A stretch of 64,000 bases of DNA, taken from positions 1-64,000 of the forward strand of contig JALORN010000029.1 of assembly GCA_025458905.1 (NCBI GenBank), given 5' to 3'. This DNA is from Steroidobacteraceae bacterium. GTDB lineage: Bacteria; Pseudomonadota; Gammaproteobacteria; Steroidobacterales; Steroidobacteraceae. This document shows, piece by piece, positions 33,955 through 46,803 of this stretch. The position numbers were made by a program, and so were the translations under genes. The notes below the pieces were generated by a model, which saw only the letters and a list, made by a program, of their open reading frames with translations, was not told the origin of the DNA and searched no databases. The first letter of the stretch is position 1. Each line of letters opens with the position of its first letter.

Positions 33955-34034
33955 AGGGCTGGATTGTGTGACACAGGCGCATCGCCGATCTTGTCGCCAT
34001 CGATTCCACCCACCCCCGCCGCAGGAGCTCCCCC

Positions 34035-34910
34035 ATGTCCACTGCCCCCGAAATCGCCCGTGTCTGGTTCATCACCGGCGCCACCTCCGGCTTCGGCCTG
34101 GCACTCGCCCGGGCCGTCCTCGCTCGCGGTGAGCGCGCGGTCATCACCGGCCGCCGGGCCGACCGCCTGCAGGCGATCGCAGCCCCCCATGGCGAGCGCG
34201 CCCTGCCGATCCCGCTCGACGTCACCGATGGGGCGGCACGCGAGGCCGCCGTCGCGAGCGCGCTGGCGCGCTTCGGCCGGATCGACGTGCTCGCGAACAT
34301 CGCTGGCCGCGGCTCGCTCGGGGCGGTCGAGGAGTTCTCGCCGGCGCAGCTGCGCGAGCAGATGGACGTCAACTTCTTCGCTGCCGCGGAGCTCGCGCGC
34401 TCGGTGCTGCCGGCGATGCGTGCGCAGCGCTCGGGCCACATCCTGAACCTCACCAGCATCGGGGGCCTGGTCTCGATCGGCGGCTTCGGCGCGTACTGCG
34501 CCTCCAAGTTCGCGCTGGAGGCCTGGAGCGAAGCCCTGCGTGACGAGGTGGCCGCGCTCGGCATCAGGGTCACCATCGTGGAGCCGGGCGCGTTCCGCAC
34601 CGAGTTCGCCGGCGACGCCAACATGCGCCCGGCCCATCCGATGGCGGTCTACCGGCCCGTCGTCGCGCCCGTCGAGGACTATCTCTACGGCGGCGCCGCC
34701 ACGCACCTCGGCGATCCTGCCAGGGCAGCCGCGCTGATGATCGAGGCGGTCGAGAGCGACACCCCGCCGCTGCGCCTGATGATGGGCGCGGACGCCTTCG
34801 GCCTGTGGGACACCGTGATCGCGGCACGCCAGGCCGATCTCGCGGCCTGGCGCGAGCGCGGCCTCGCCACCGCCTTCGAGGATGCAGCGCCGCGGCCGAT
34901 CGGCGGATGA
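34035..34910 (+). CDS. Short-chain dehydrogenase/reductase (SDR)
   Basis: This 291-aa classical SDR has FITGATSGFGLALARAV (TGxxxGxG), ANIAGRGSLG in place of NNAG, LNLTSIGGL with the catalytic Ser and YCASKFALEAWSEAL with Tyr/Lys. RVTIVEPGAFRTEF follows. The set is typical of the subfamily annotated as oxidoreductases acting on hydrophobic alcohols or ketones. ATG 34035 follows AGGAG. It is divergent from a LysR gene and converges on the aldehyde dehydrogenase, a pairing that would suit alcohol-aldehyde-acid oxidation, though that is inference. Confidence 0.9.
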   Translation: MSTAPEIARVWFITGATSGFGLALARAVLARGERAVITGRRADRLQAIAAPHGERALPIPLDVTDGAAREAAVASALARFGRIDVLANIAGRGSLGAVEEFSPAQLREQMDVNFFAAAELARSVLPAMRAQRSGHILNLTSIGGLVSIGGFGAYCASKFALEAWSEALRDEVAALGIRVTIVEPGAFRTEFAGDANMRPAHPMAVYRPVVAPVEDYLYGGAATHLGDPARAAALMIEAVESDTPPLRLMMGADAFGLWDTVIAARQADLAAWRERGLATAFEDAAPRPIGG

Positions 34911-34917
34911 AGGGGCG

Positions 34918-34945
34918 ACGCGGCCAGCGAGCCTGCTGGCCGCGT
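34918..34945. terminator. Hairpin between convergent SDR and ALDH genes
   Basis: A perfect 11-bp stem (ACGCGGCCAGC, 34918-34928, with 34935-34945) and a 6-base loop lies 7 bases after the SDR stop and 26 bases after the ALDH stop on the other strand. It is followed by TCT only, so it is a moderate terminator candidate for both directions. Confidence 0.55.
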
Positions 34946-34971
34946 TCTGGCTCGCCCGGCTTCGGAGTGGG

Positions 34972-36477
34972 TCACCAGGTGAGCGTGACCGCCTTGGTCT
35001 TGAGGTAGGAGTCGAGCGCCTCCTTGCCGAACTCGCGGCCCCAGCCGGACTGCTTGTTGCCGCCGAAGGGCATCATCGGGTCGAGCGCGGCGTGCATGTT
35101 CACGGCGACCTGCCCGGAGTCGATCTTGCCGACCATGCGGATCGCCTTCGAGAGGTCTCGGGTCCACACCGAGCCCGAGAGACCATAGATCGTCGAGTTC
35201 GCCGAGCGCGCGACCTTGTCGAAGTCGTCGTCACCGAAGGTCTGCACGCAGAGCACGGGGCCGAAGATCTCGTTGGCGACTGGCGTCATCGCATCGTGCG
35301 TGCGAGTCAGCACCGTCGCCTCGTAGAACCAGCCGGCGCGCGACGGCGCCTTGCCGCCGCAGACGAGTTCGGCGCCTTCCGCGACGCCGGCCGCGACGAA
35401 GCCGGCGACGCGCTCGCGCTGCTTCTCGGAGATCAGCGGGCCGAAGTCGTGCGCCGGGTCGAGTCCCGGGCCGGGCTTGAAGGCCTTCGCGACCGCCGCC
35501 ACGCCCTCGACGACCTGGTCGTGGATCCGCTCGTGGACGAAGAGGCGCGTGCCCGCCATGCAGTTCTGGCCCTGCAGGAAGAAGCAGGCGCGCGCGATGC
35601 CGGGGATCACCTGCGCGAGGTCGGCGTCGTCGAAAACCACCACCGGCGACTTGCCGCCGAGCTCGAGCGTGACCTTCTTGAGGTTGCCGGCCGCGGCCTT
35701 GACGATCTGCCTGCCGACCGCGGTCGACCCGGTGAAGGCGATCTTGTCGACGCCCGGGTGCGCGGCGAGCGCAGCGCCGGCGGTGGCGCCGTAGCCGTTG
35801 ACGAGGTTCATCACGCCGTCGGGCACGCCGGCTTCCTGGCAGAGCTCGACCAGTCGCATCGCCGTCAGCGGCGTGAGCTCGGCGGGCTTCAGCACCATCG
35901 TGCAGCCGGTGGCCAGCGCCGGCGCGACCTTCAGCATGGTGATCGGCAGCGGCGCGTTCCAGGGCGTGATCGCGCCGACCACGCCGAGCGGCTCGCGCAG
36001 CGTGAAGCTCAGGTGCTGGCCGGGCAGCTTGCCGCCGGGCGCGGCGGGCAGGGTGGCCCCCTCGATCTTGGTCGGCCAGCCGGCGTAGTAGCGGAAGAAC
36101 TCGGGCACCACCATGCCGCAGACATATTGCGCCAGCGGCAGCGGCAACCCGTTGTCCAGCACCTCGAGCTCGACCAGCTGCTGGAAGTTCTGCTGGATCA
36201 GGTCGGCGAGCTTCCAGAGGATCTCGCCGCGGCGGTGCGAGGTGTAGCTGGACCAGGGGCCCTCGAACGCCGCACGCGCAGTCCGCACTGCGGCATCGAT
36301 CTCCGGCTCACCGCCGGCGGCGACCTCGCCGATCTCGGCACCGCTCGCCGGGTCGTGGATCCGGAAGGTCTCGCCGCTCGCCGAAGGAACCCAGCGACCG
36401 CCGATGAAGTGTCCGTGCCGGCGGGCGAGGAAATCGAGGGTCGGCCTCGACAGGGAATAAGACGGCGGCAGGCTCAT
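34972..36477 (-). CDS. NAD(P)-dependent aldehyde dehydrogenase
   Basis: The 501-aa enzyme has every catalytic element of the ALDH superfamily: TPWNAPL with N174, VLKPAE with K197, FTGSTAVGR for cofactor binding, LELGGKSP with E272 and GQNCMAGT with the nucleophile C306. The C-terminal EIFGPVLCV and PFGGNKQSGWGREFG are intact. It oxidises aldehydes to acids with NAD+ or NADP+. The length and motifs match the phenylacetaldehyde/betaine-aldehyde/vanillin-type groups; the substrate cannot be told. The FAD oxidoreductase gene starts 168 bases away on the other strand and may share regulation. Confidence 0.95.
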   Translation of the reverse strand: MSLPPSYSLSRPTLDFLARRHGHFIGGRWVPSASGETFRIHDPASGAEIGEVAAGGEPEIDAAVRTARAAFEGPWSSYTSHRRGEILWKLADLIQQNFQQLVELEVLDNGLPLPLAQYVCGMVVPEFFRYYAGWPTKIEGATLPAAPGGKLPGQHLSFTLREPLGVVGAITPWNAPLPITMLKVAPALATGCTMVLKPAELTPLTAMRLVELCQEAGVPDGVMNLVNGYGATAGAALAAHPGVDKIAFTGSTAVGRQIVKAAAGNLKKVTLELGGKSPVVVFDDADLAQVIPGIARACFFLQGQNCMAGTRLFVHERIHDQVVEGVAAVAKAFKPGPGLDPAHDFGPLISEKQRERVAGFVAAGVAEGAELVCGGKAPSRAGWFYEATVLTRTHDAMTPVANEIFGPVLCVQTFGDDDFDKVARSANSTIYGLSGSVWTRDLSKAIRMVGKIDSGQVAVNMHAALDPMMPFGGNKQSGWGREFGKEALDSYLKTKAVTLTW

Positions 36478-36645
36478 GCTCGGTCCTCCGGGAATCGGCG
36501 CATCCTAGTCGCTGGCCGAGGGAGCGCGGCGCCGGTGCCCGCTCCGGCGTTCCGGCCGTCCGATCCGTGGCCGGGGTCTCGCAGGACGGTACGGGTCGGG
36601 AGGGTGGATTGAGCTGGTGCGCCGCCGGCCGGTAGGCTGCGAGCC

Positions 36646-38076
36646 ATGGTTGACGCGACCGCCGTCGAGACGGCCCCGATCCTGCCGCCCTCGTCGGCGA
36701 ACTTCTCGGCCCACGTGCCCGTGCTCGTGGTCGGTGGCGGTGGCTGTGGCCTCACCGCCGCGCTCGCCGCGAGCCAGGCGGGCGCCGAGGTGCTGGTGCT
36801 GGAGCGCGACGCCTCGGCGCTCGGCACCACGGCGATGTCGACCGGCCTGATCCCGGGCGCGAACACACGGCTGCAGCGCGAGCGGGGCATCGTCGATTCG
36901 CCCGAGCTGTTCGCTGCCGACATCGTCCAGAAGGCCAAGGGCCAGACCGACCAGGGCATCGCGCTCGCGCTGGCGCGCGAGTCGGCGCGCACCATCGAGT
37001 GGCTGATCGACGACCACCAGGTGCCGCTGTCGCTGGTCGACAGCTTCCTCTACCCGGGCCACAGCGTGATGCGGATGCACGGCTCGCCGAACCGCACCGG
37101 CTCCGAGCTGATGGGCTCGCTGGCCGCGGCCTGCGAGCGCCGCGGCATCGACGTGTTGACCGAGGCGCAGGTCACCGAGCTGTTCGCCGATGCGGGTACG
37201 GGCGTCGTGCGCGGCGCGCGGCTGCGCCGGCCCGACGGCAGCACCGAGGACATCGGCTGCGACGCGCTGGTGCTCGCCTGCTGCGGCTTCGCCGGCAACG
37301 AGGCGATGGTCAGGCAGTACATCCCGGAGATCGAGGGCGCGACGTTCTTCGGTCACCCGGGCAACAAGGGCGACGCGATCCGCTGGGGCCTCGCGCTCGG
37401 CGCCGCGGTGCGCGACATCCACTCCTACCAGGGCCACGGCGGGCTGGCCGCCGGGCGCGGCATCCCGATCCTCTGGCCGCTGATCATGGAAGGCGGCTTC
37501 CAGGTCAACGTGCACGGCCGGCGCTTCTCGAACGAGGCGCGCGGTTATTCGGAGCAGGCGGTCGAGGTCGTCGCGCAGCCCGGGCACGTCGCCTGGGACG
37601 TCTACGATGCGCGGCTGCACCGGCTGATGCTCGAGTTCGACGACTACCGCGATGCCGTCGAGGCACGCGCGGTCCTCTCGGCCGACTCGGTGGTGGCGCT
37701 CGCGGCGCTCGCCGGCATCGACGCCTCCGGGCTCGCGGCCACGGTCGCCGAGGTCGCGGCGCTGGTGAAGAGCGGCGAGGCCGATGCCTGGGGTCGGCGT
37801 TTCGCCGGCAAGCCGCCGCTCGCCGCGCCCTACTACGCGGTCAAGGTCACGGGCGCGCTGTTCCACACCCAGGGCGGCCTCGCGGTCGACCCGGAGGGGC
37901 GGGTACTGCGCGAGGACGGCTCGGCGCTGCCGAACCTGTTCGCGGGCGGTGGCGCGGCGCGCGGCATTTCCGGGCCTTCCAGCTGGGGCTACATGGCCGG
38001 TAACGGCCTGCTGACCGCCACCACCTTCGGCCGGCTCGCCGGCGAGGCAGCGGCCCGTCAGGTGGCCCACGGATAG
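36646..38076 (+). CDS. FAD-dependent oxidoreductase (fumarate reductase/ketosteroid dehydrogenase type)
   Basis: This 476-aa flavoprotein of the FAD-binding-2 family has the N-terminal VVGGGGCGLTAALAASQAGA (dinucleotide motif from residue 30), followed by ERDASALGTTAMSTGLIPG. Mid-protein it has VLACCGFAGNEAMVRQYIPE and HPGNKGDAIRWGLALGAAV. The C-terminal part has ALFHTQGGLAVDPEGRVLRE, LFAGGGAARGISG and the last FAD contact YMAGNGLLTATTFGRLAG. Relatives are fumarate reductases, 3-ketosteroid dehydrogenases and tricarballylate dehydrogenases, all acting on C-C double bonds. A GPH-type symporter gene follows after 105 bases and could import its substrate. Confidence 0.87.
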   Translation: MVDATAVETAPILPPSSANFSAHVPVLVVGGGGCGLTAALAASQAGAEVLVLERDASALGTTAMSTGLIPGANTRLQRERGIVDSPELFAADIVQKAKGQTDQGIALALARESARTIEWLIDDHQVPLSLVDSFLYPGHSVMRMHGSPNRTGSELMGSLAAACERRGIDVLTEAQVTELFADAGTGVVRGARLRRPDGSTEDIGCDALVLACCGFAGNEAMVRQYIPEIEGATFFGHPGNKGDAIRWGLALGAAVRDIHSYQGHGGLAAGRGIPILWPLIMEGGFQVNVHGRRFSNEARGYSEQAVEVVAQPGHVAWDVYDARLHRLMLEFDDYRDAVEARAVLSADSVVALAALAGIDASGLAATVAEVAALVKSGEADAWGRRFAGKPPLAAPYYAVKVTGALFHTQGGLAVDPEGRVLREDGSALPNLFAGGGAARGISGPSSWGYMAGNGLLTATTFGRLAGEAAARQVAHG

Positions 38077-38181
38077 CGGCGCGGCTCCCCCGGGCGGGGT
38101 GTTACCGTAGGCAACGGCGGGCCTCGAGGGAGGGGCCGGCCCGACCCCCGGACGGATCCGGCGGGCGCAGGACTCGAACAG

Positions 38182-39591
38182 GTGGCGAACATGGCGACCA
38201 ACATGCAGACGAACACCGCCCTGAACCCGGCCGCCGGCGCGGCGCCGCAGCCGACCTCGCTGCTCGCCGACCCGAACTGGAAGCTGCATGCCGGCTGGGG
38301 CATCGGCACGCTCGGGGCCTCGTTCCTGCTGAACAGCTTCGCCGCGCTGCAGGCGGCGTACCTCACCACGGTGCTCGGGGTCGCGGCCGCGACGGCCGCG
38401 GGGCTGCTGTTCGTCGCCAAGCTCTGGGACATCTTCAGCAACCCGCTGATGGGCTGGCTCTCGGACCGCACCCACACCCGCTGGGGCCGCCGCCGCCCCT
38501 ACCTGCTGCTGGGCGGCGTGGTCTCCGGCGTCGCGATGGCCACCTTCTTCACCTCGGCGCTGACGCCGGTGTCGCAGTCGCAGGTGCTGATCGTGCTGTC
38601 GCTGGCGCTGGTGGGCACCGGCTACACGATCTTCAACGTGCCCTACATGGCGATGCCGTCGGAGATGGTCGACGACTACCATGAGCGCACGCGGATGATG
38701 TCCTGGCGCGTCGGCTTCATCGGCATCGGCACGCTGATCGGCGCCTCGGCGCAGAAGGTCGCGGAACTGCTCGGCGAGGGCGCGCTCGGCTACGCGCGCA
38801 TGGGCGTGCTCTACGGCCTGCTGATCTTCACCTTCATGGCAGTGACGTTCTTCGGCACCGCGAAGGCGCCGATGCGTGCCCGCGACGCCAAGCGCGTGTC
38901 GTTCAGCGAGCAGCTGAACACCGCCATCGCGAACAAGCCGTTCATGGCGCTGCTCGCCGTGAAGTTCGTGCAGCTCTTCGGCCTCTTCACCTCCACGGCG
39001 ATGAGCTTCTTCCTCGTCAAGTTCGTGCTCGGCAAGGACAAGCCCGGCGACTGGATGGTGCTGTTCCTGGTCGTCAGCACGATCGCGCAGGTGCTGACGA
39101 TCCCGTTCTGGCGGCAGCTGTCGCAGAAGATCGAGAAGCAGAAGACCTTCTCGCTGGCGGTGGTGATGTTCTCGCTGTCGTCGCTGACCTGGCTGGTCGC
39201 GAGCCCCGCCGAGACCATGTGGTTCTTCTGCCTGCGCGCCGCGCTCAAGGGCTTCGCCGCCGCCGGGCTGATCCTGATGGCGCAGTCGATGCTGCCGGAC
39301 GTCATCGAGTACGACTACCGCAAGACCGGGATGCGCCGCGAGGGCGTGTTCTCCGGCTGGTACAGCTTCGTCGAGAAGGTCGCGTCGGCGTTCGCGCCCT
39401 CGCTGCTGCTGCTCGGCTACGCCTGGTTCGGCTTCCAGTCGAAGGCGCCGGTGCAGACCCAGGAGGCGATCGACGGCATCCGCTACTGCGCGGCCTTCCT
39501 GCCCTGCCTCTACTTCGGGCTGTCGCTGGTTCCGCTCGCCTTCTACCGCCTCACGGCGCGCGACCTGCAGGCAATGCCCAAGGCCGCCTGA
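38182..39591 (+). CDS. MFS transporter, GPH symporter type
   Basis: The product is 469 aa (GTG 38182; ATG 38191 or 38203 are alternatives). It has about twelve spans and the GPH features LHAGWGIGTLGASFLLNSFA, LWDIFSNPLMGWLSDRTHTR followed by WGRRRPYLL, and NVPYMAMPSEMVDDYHERTR. VIEYDYRKTGMRREGVFSGW in the C-terminal half parallels IELDRLTTGQRREGLFVGGF in the transporter at 10382-11734, so the two are paralogues. It should be a cation-coupled importer and follows the FAD oxidoreductase gene on the same strand. Confidence 0.87.
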   Translation: MANMATNMQTNTALNPAAGAAPQPTSLLADPNWKLHAGWGIGTLGASFLLNSFAALQAAYLTTVLGVAAATAAGLLFVAKLWDIFSNPLMGWLSDRTHTRWGRRRPYLLLGGVVSGVAMATFFTSALTPVSQSQVLIVLSLALVGTGYTIFNVPYMAMPSEMVDDYHERTRMMSWRVGFIGIGTLIGASAQKVAELLGEGALGYARMGVLYGLLIFTFMAVTFFGTAKAPMRARDAKRVSFSEQLNTAIANKPFMALLAVKFVQLFGLFTSTAMSFFLVKFVLGKDKPGDWMVLFLVVSTIAQVLTIPFWRQLSQKIEKQKTFSLAVVMFSLSSLTWLVASPAETMWFFCLRAALKGFAAAGLILMAQSMLPDVIEYDYRKTGMRREGVFSGWYSFVEKVASAFAPSLLLLGYAWFGFQSKAPVQTQEAIDGIRYCAAFLPCLYFGLSLVPLAFYRLTARDLQAMPKAA

Positions 39592-39749
39592 GGCCTTCCG
39601 GGCGGACCTCGCCGGCCACGGCCCGACCTTCCCCGCCCCGGCGTCAGTCTCGTCCGACGCCAACTCGTCGTGCACGCGGACGGGCGACTCGCGCCACCCG
39701 ACTCACCATCCCCGGCACGGCGCGCCTGCGGCGCGCGGGGAGGGGCACC

Positions 39750-40100
39750 GTGTTCTATTCCGAATCCGCCGGTTCGCCGGCTCCGGGCCTGGCCTGTGCG
39801 CAGCCCCTCGCCGAGGGCCGGAAAGCCCTTGCGGAAGCACGGCGGACCCTGGGCCTGGCACGCCTGCGGGTCCTCGCCGCCCATCACTACGCCACCTGCG
39901 GCAGCGGCGCAGCGGCGGGCGGGCCGCGTTGCCGCGGCGCCCGCCGCGTCGCGCCTGAGGTGCTGCGCTGGCACCAGCAGATGCGGCAACTCGATTCGCG
40001 CATGCTGGCGCCCGAACGGTCGGCACCGCTGCGCAACGCCTGGGGCCTGGCGCGAGCGCTGGCGGACGGCTGGGTCCGCTGGCTGCAGCGTCCGCGCTGA
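39750..40100 (+). CDS. Small hypothetical protein
   Basis: This 116-aa basic protein is read from GTG 39750, which has GGGGAGGGG directly upstream. It shows Leu/Ala-rich helices (AEGRKALAEARRTLGLARLR, VAPEVLRWHQQMRQLDSRML, AWGLARALADGWVRWLQ) separated by a Gly/Cys-containing segment. No family is recognised. A competing frame over the same bases is Pro/Arg/Ser-rich and looks like noise, which favours this one. It converges on the hemerythrin gene with 18 bases between the stops. Confidence 0.5.
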   Translation: MFYSESAGSPAPGLACAQPLAEGRKALAEARRTLGLARLRVLAAHHYATCGSGAAAGGPRCRGARRVAPEVLRWHQQMRQLDSRMLAPERSAPLRNAWGLARALADGWVRWLQRPR

Positions 40101-40118
40101 GCCGAGGCGGACGAAGGG

Positions 40119-40634
40119 TCAGTGCAGCAGGGGGCGCGTCCCGACCGGCTCCCCGACGTCGACGTATTCGAGGCTGTAGCCGAAGTAGCCGCGCGTCTCC
40201 AGCTCGCGGAACAGCAGCCCTTCCTCCTCGGCGAAATGCCGCGCCGCGTGCCGCCGCAGCACCTCGATCCGCGGCACGAACAGCGGGTCCTCGCGACTGC
40301 CCTGCTCGAGCATGCCCATCAGCGCGAGCAGCGGCTCGTGCTCGACGGCAGAGGTCGCCGCGGTCACGATGCCGTCCGCCTGGAGCAGCGCGTGGGCGGC
40401 GGGATAGAACACGTCGAGCTCGATCGAGGTGTGCCGGGTCAGCAGGGCGTCGAGCTCACGCAGGAGGCCATCGGGCGGCTGGGCGGACGAGGTCGCGCCT
40501 GCAAGCCTGCCGAGCTTCTGCTCGATCAGCCGATGTTCTGCAGCGAGCTGGGCCGCGAGCTCGCCGAGGGTCGAGAAGCGGCGCGGGGACGGATCCGCGC
40601 CTGGCCGCGGCGGGTTGCTCGGTGGGATGGACAC
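40119..40634 (-). CDS. Hemerythrin HHE cation-binding domain protein
   Basis: The product is 171 aa from GTG 40634, which has a GGAGAG site. The four-helix hemerythrin-like domain (residues about 22-155) provides the di-iron ligands: AEHRLIEQKL, LLTRHTSIELDVFYPAAH, SAVEHEPLLALMGML and LRRHAARHFAEEEGLLFREL. Such proteins bind oxygen or sense or repair oxidative and nitrosative damage at a non-haem di-iron site. The FYPAAHAL variant and the Pro-rich N-terminus are typical of the short bacterial members. No partner gene points to a specific role. Confidence 0.88.
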   Translation of the reverse strand: MSIPPSNPPRPGADPSPRRFSTLGELAAQLAAEHRLIEQKLGRLAGATSSAQPPDGLLRELDALLTRHTSIELDVFYPAAHALLQADGIVTAATSAVEHEPLLALMGMLEQGSREDPLFVPRIEVLRRHAARHFAEEEGLLFRELETRGYFGYSLEYVDVGEPVGTRPLLH

Positions 40635-40797
40635 CCGGTCTCTCCGGCGGCATCGCGGCCCGCGACACCTCGACCTTGCTCCGGCCCGCGGGCGCGCGCC
40701 ATGCCCCGGCGGAGTCCCGCGCTGTCGGCCGGCGCGGACGCGAGGCGCGATGTCGCGGGACGCAGCGCGGGGGTGCCGCGCGGCGCGCCAACGAAAA

Positions 40798-40823
40798 GGG
40801 CCCGGGCGTTGCCGCCCGGGCCC
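40798..40823 (-). terminator. Intrinsic terminator of the TonB-receptor gene
   Basis: An 11-bp perfect stem (GGGCCCGGGCG, 40798-40808, with 40813-40823) with a 4-base loop is followed on the minus strand by TTTT. It lies 46 bases after the stop of the TonB-dependent receptor and is a textbook Rho-independent terminator. Confidence 0.8.
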
Positions 40824-40869
40824 CTGCGTCGATCGATCCGCCAGCGGGCGCGGACCGCGCCGCCGCGGC

Positions 40870-43004
<2,135 letters not shown>

Positions 43005-43143
43005 TGCTGGGCTTCCCCTGGTTGGTGGGCGTCGGCGCATTCGCCGCGCGACAGGCTGATTTCTGGGGACGGAATGTAGCAGAGAGGGCGCCCCCGTGGC
43101 GCCCCCGACGCGCACCGTAAGGCTGCCCGGCAGACAGATGTTG

Positions 43144-45780
<2,637 letters not shown>

Positions 45781-45948
45781 TGGATCAGGGATTCCCCGGC
45801 ACGAATCTCGCGGGCAGCAGTTCGTAGCGAGTATCGGCGGCGCCGTGAGCCGACTTGAACCGAGTGTGTGAGCCAGTTCCGTGGCACCCGATCAAGAAAC
45901 GGGCGCAGTTGGCCGTCAACCTTCGCGGCAAGCCACACAGTGTCCACG

Positions 45949-46803
45949 ATGTCCCCACACGCTCCGCTTCCGTCGTCACCCGAGGCCGCCAGGACTCGCG
46001 TGCTCGTCGTCGAGGACAATGCGGTCAACCAGCAACTGGTGCTCGCGATGCTGGCGCGCGGCGGCTACGTCGCCGAGGTCGCCGCCGACGGGCACGAGGC
46101 GCTGGCGCTGCTGCGCGCGCGGCGCTTCGACCTCGTGCTGATGGACCTGCAGATGCCCGGGATGGATGGGCTGCAGGCCACGCGCGAGCTGCGCCAGCCC
46201 CGGTCCGGCGTGCTCGACCCGGCGGTGCCGGTGATCGCGCTGACGGCCAACGCCTTCGCCGAGGATCGCGCGCGGAGCTTCGCCGCCGGCATGAACGATT
46301 TCCTGACCAAGCCGATCGACCCACGGCGCCTGCAGGACACGCTGGCCAAGTGGCTGCCGCCGCAGCCCGTCGCAGGCGCGGCGGCCGCAGTGGCCCGGGC
46401 GGCCTCGGTGGCCCACACCGCGGGGAGCGCGGAGCCCGACGACCTCGAGGTGCTGGATCGTGTGGGCCTGTTCGACCGGGCGATGGACGATGCCCAGCTC
46501 GCGGCGGACCTGGTCGCCGCCTTCCTGCACGAGTGCCCGGCGCTGCGCGACGCGCTGCACCTGGCCATCGAACGGCACGACGTGATCGCCACCATGAACG
46601 TCGCGCACACCCTCAAGGGTGCGGCCGGCAACGTCGGCGCGCAGCGGGTGGCCCGCATCGCCGCGCAGCTGGAGCGGCAGGCGGCCGCAGGCCCGGCGGC
46701 GCGCCTCGGCGAGCGTCTCGCCGAGCTCGAGCAGCACCTCGCGGAGTTCGAGACGGCCGCGCTCGCGATGTGCACCGGCCTCGCGCAGGCGGGCGCGCCG
46801 TGA
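45949..46803 (+). CDS. Response regulator with REC and Hpt domains
   Basis: The product is 284 aa from ATG 45949. GTG 45868 would add a non-homologous-looking extension, and no strong ribosome site is seen. The receiver (about 15-140) is complete: VLVVEDNAVNQQLVL, LVLMDLQMPGMDG with the acceptor Asp, IALTANAF and FLTKPIDPRRL. The C-terminal Hpt domain carries the phospho-His in NVAHTLKGAAGNVGAQR. It should take phosphate from a kinase and pass it on through Hpt, probably from the divergent hybrid kinase whose own receiver is defective. Its stop overlaps the start of the next gene (GTGA). Confidence 0.92.
   Translation: MSPHAPLPSSPEAARTRVLVVEDNAVNQQLVLAMLARGGYVAEVAADGHEALALLRARRFDLVLMDLQMPGMDGLQATRELRQPRSGVLDPAVPVIALTANAFAEDRARSFAAGMNDFLTKPIDPRRLQDTLAKWLPPQPVAGAAAAVARAASVAHTAGSAEPDDLEVLDRVGLFDRAMDDAQLAADLVAAFLHECPALRDALHLAIERHDVIATMNVAHTLKGAAGNVGAQRVARIAAQLERQAAAGPAARLGERLAELEQHLAEFETAALAMCTGLAQAGAP

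Noticed and set aside
36505-39675. Long minus-strand open frame opposite the FAD oxidoreductase and GPH symporter
   Set aside because: His/Arg/Gln-rich shadow of two genes with complete family motifs.
39670-40179. Alternative plus-strand frame over the small gene at 39750-40100
   Set aside because: It is Pro/Ser/Arg-rich, has no ribosome site and runs into the hemerythrin gene; the other frame has a good site and helical composition.
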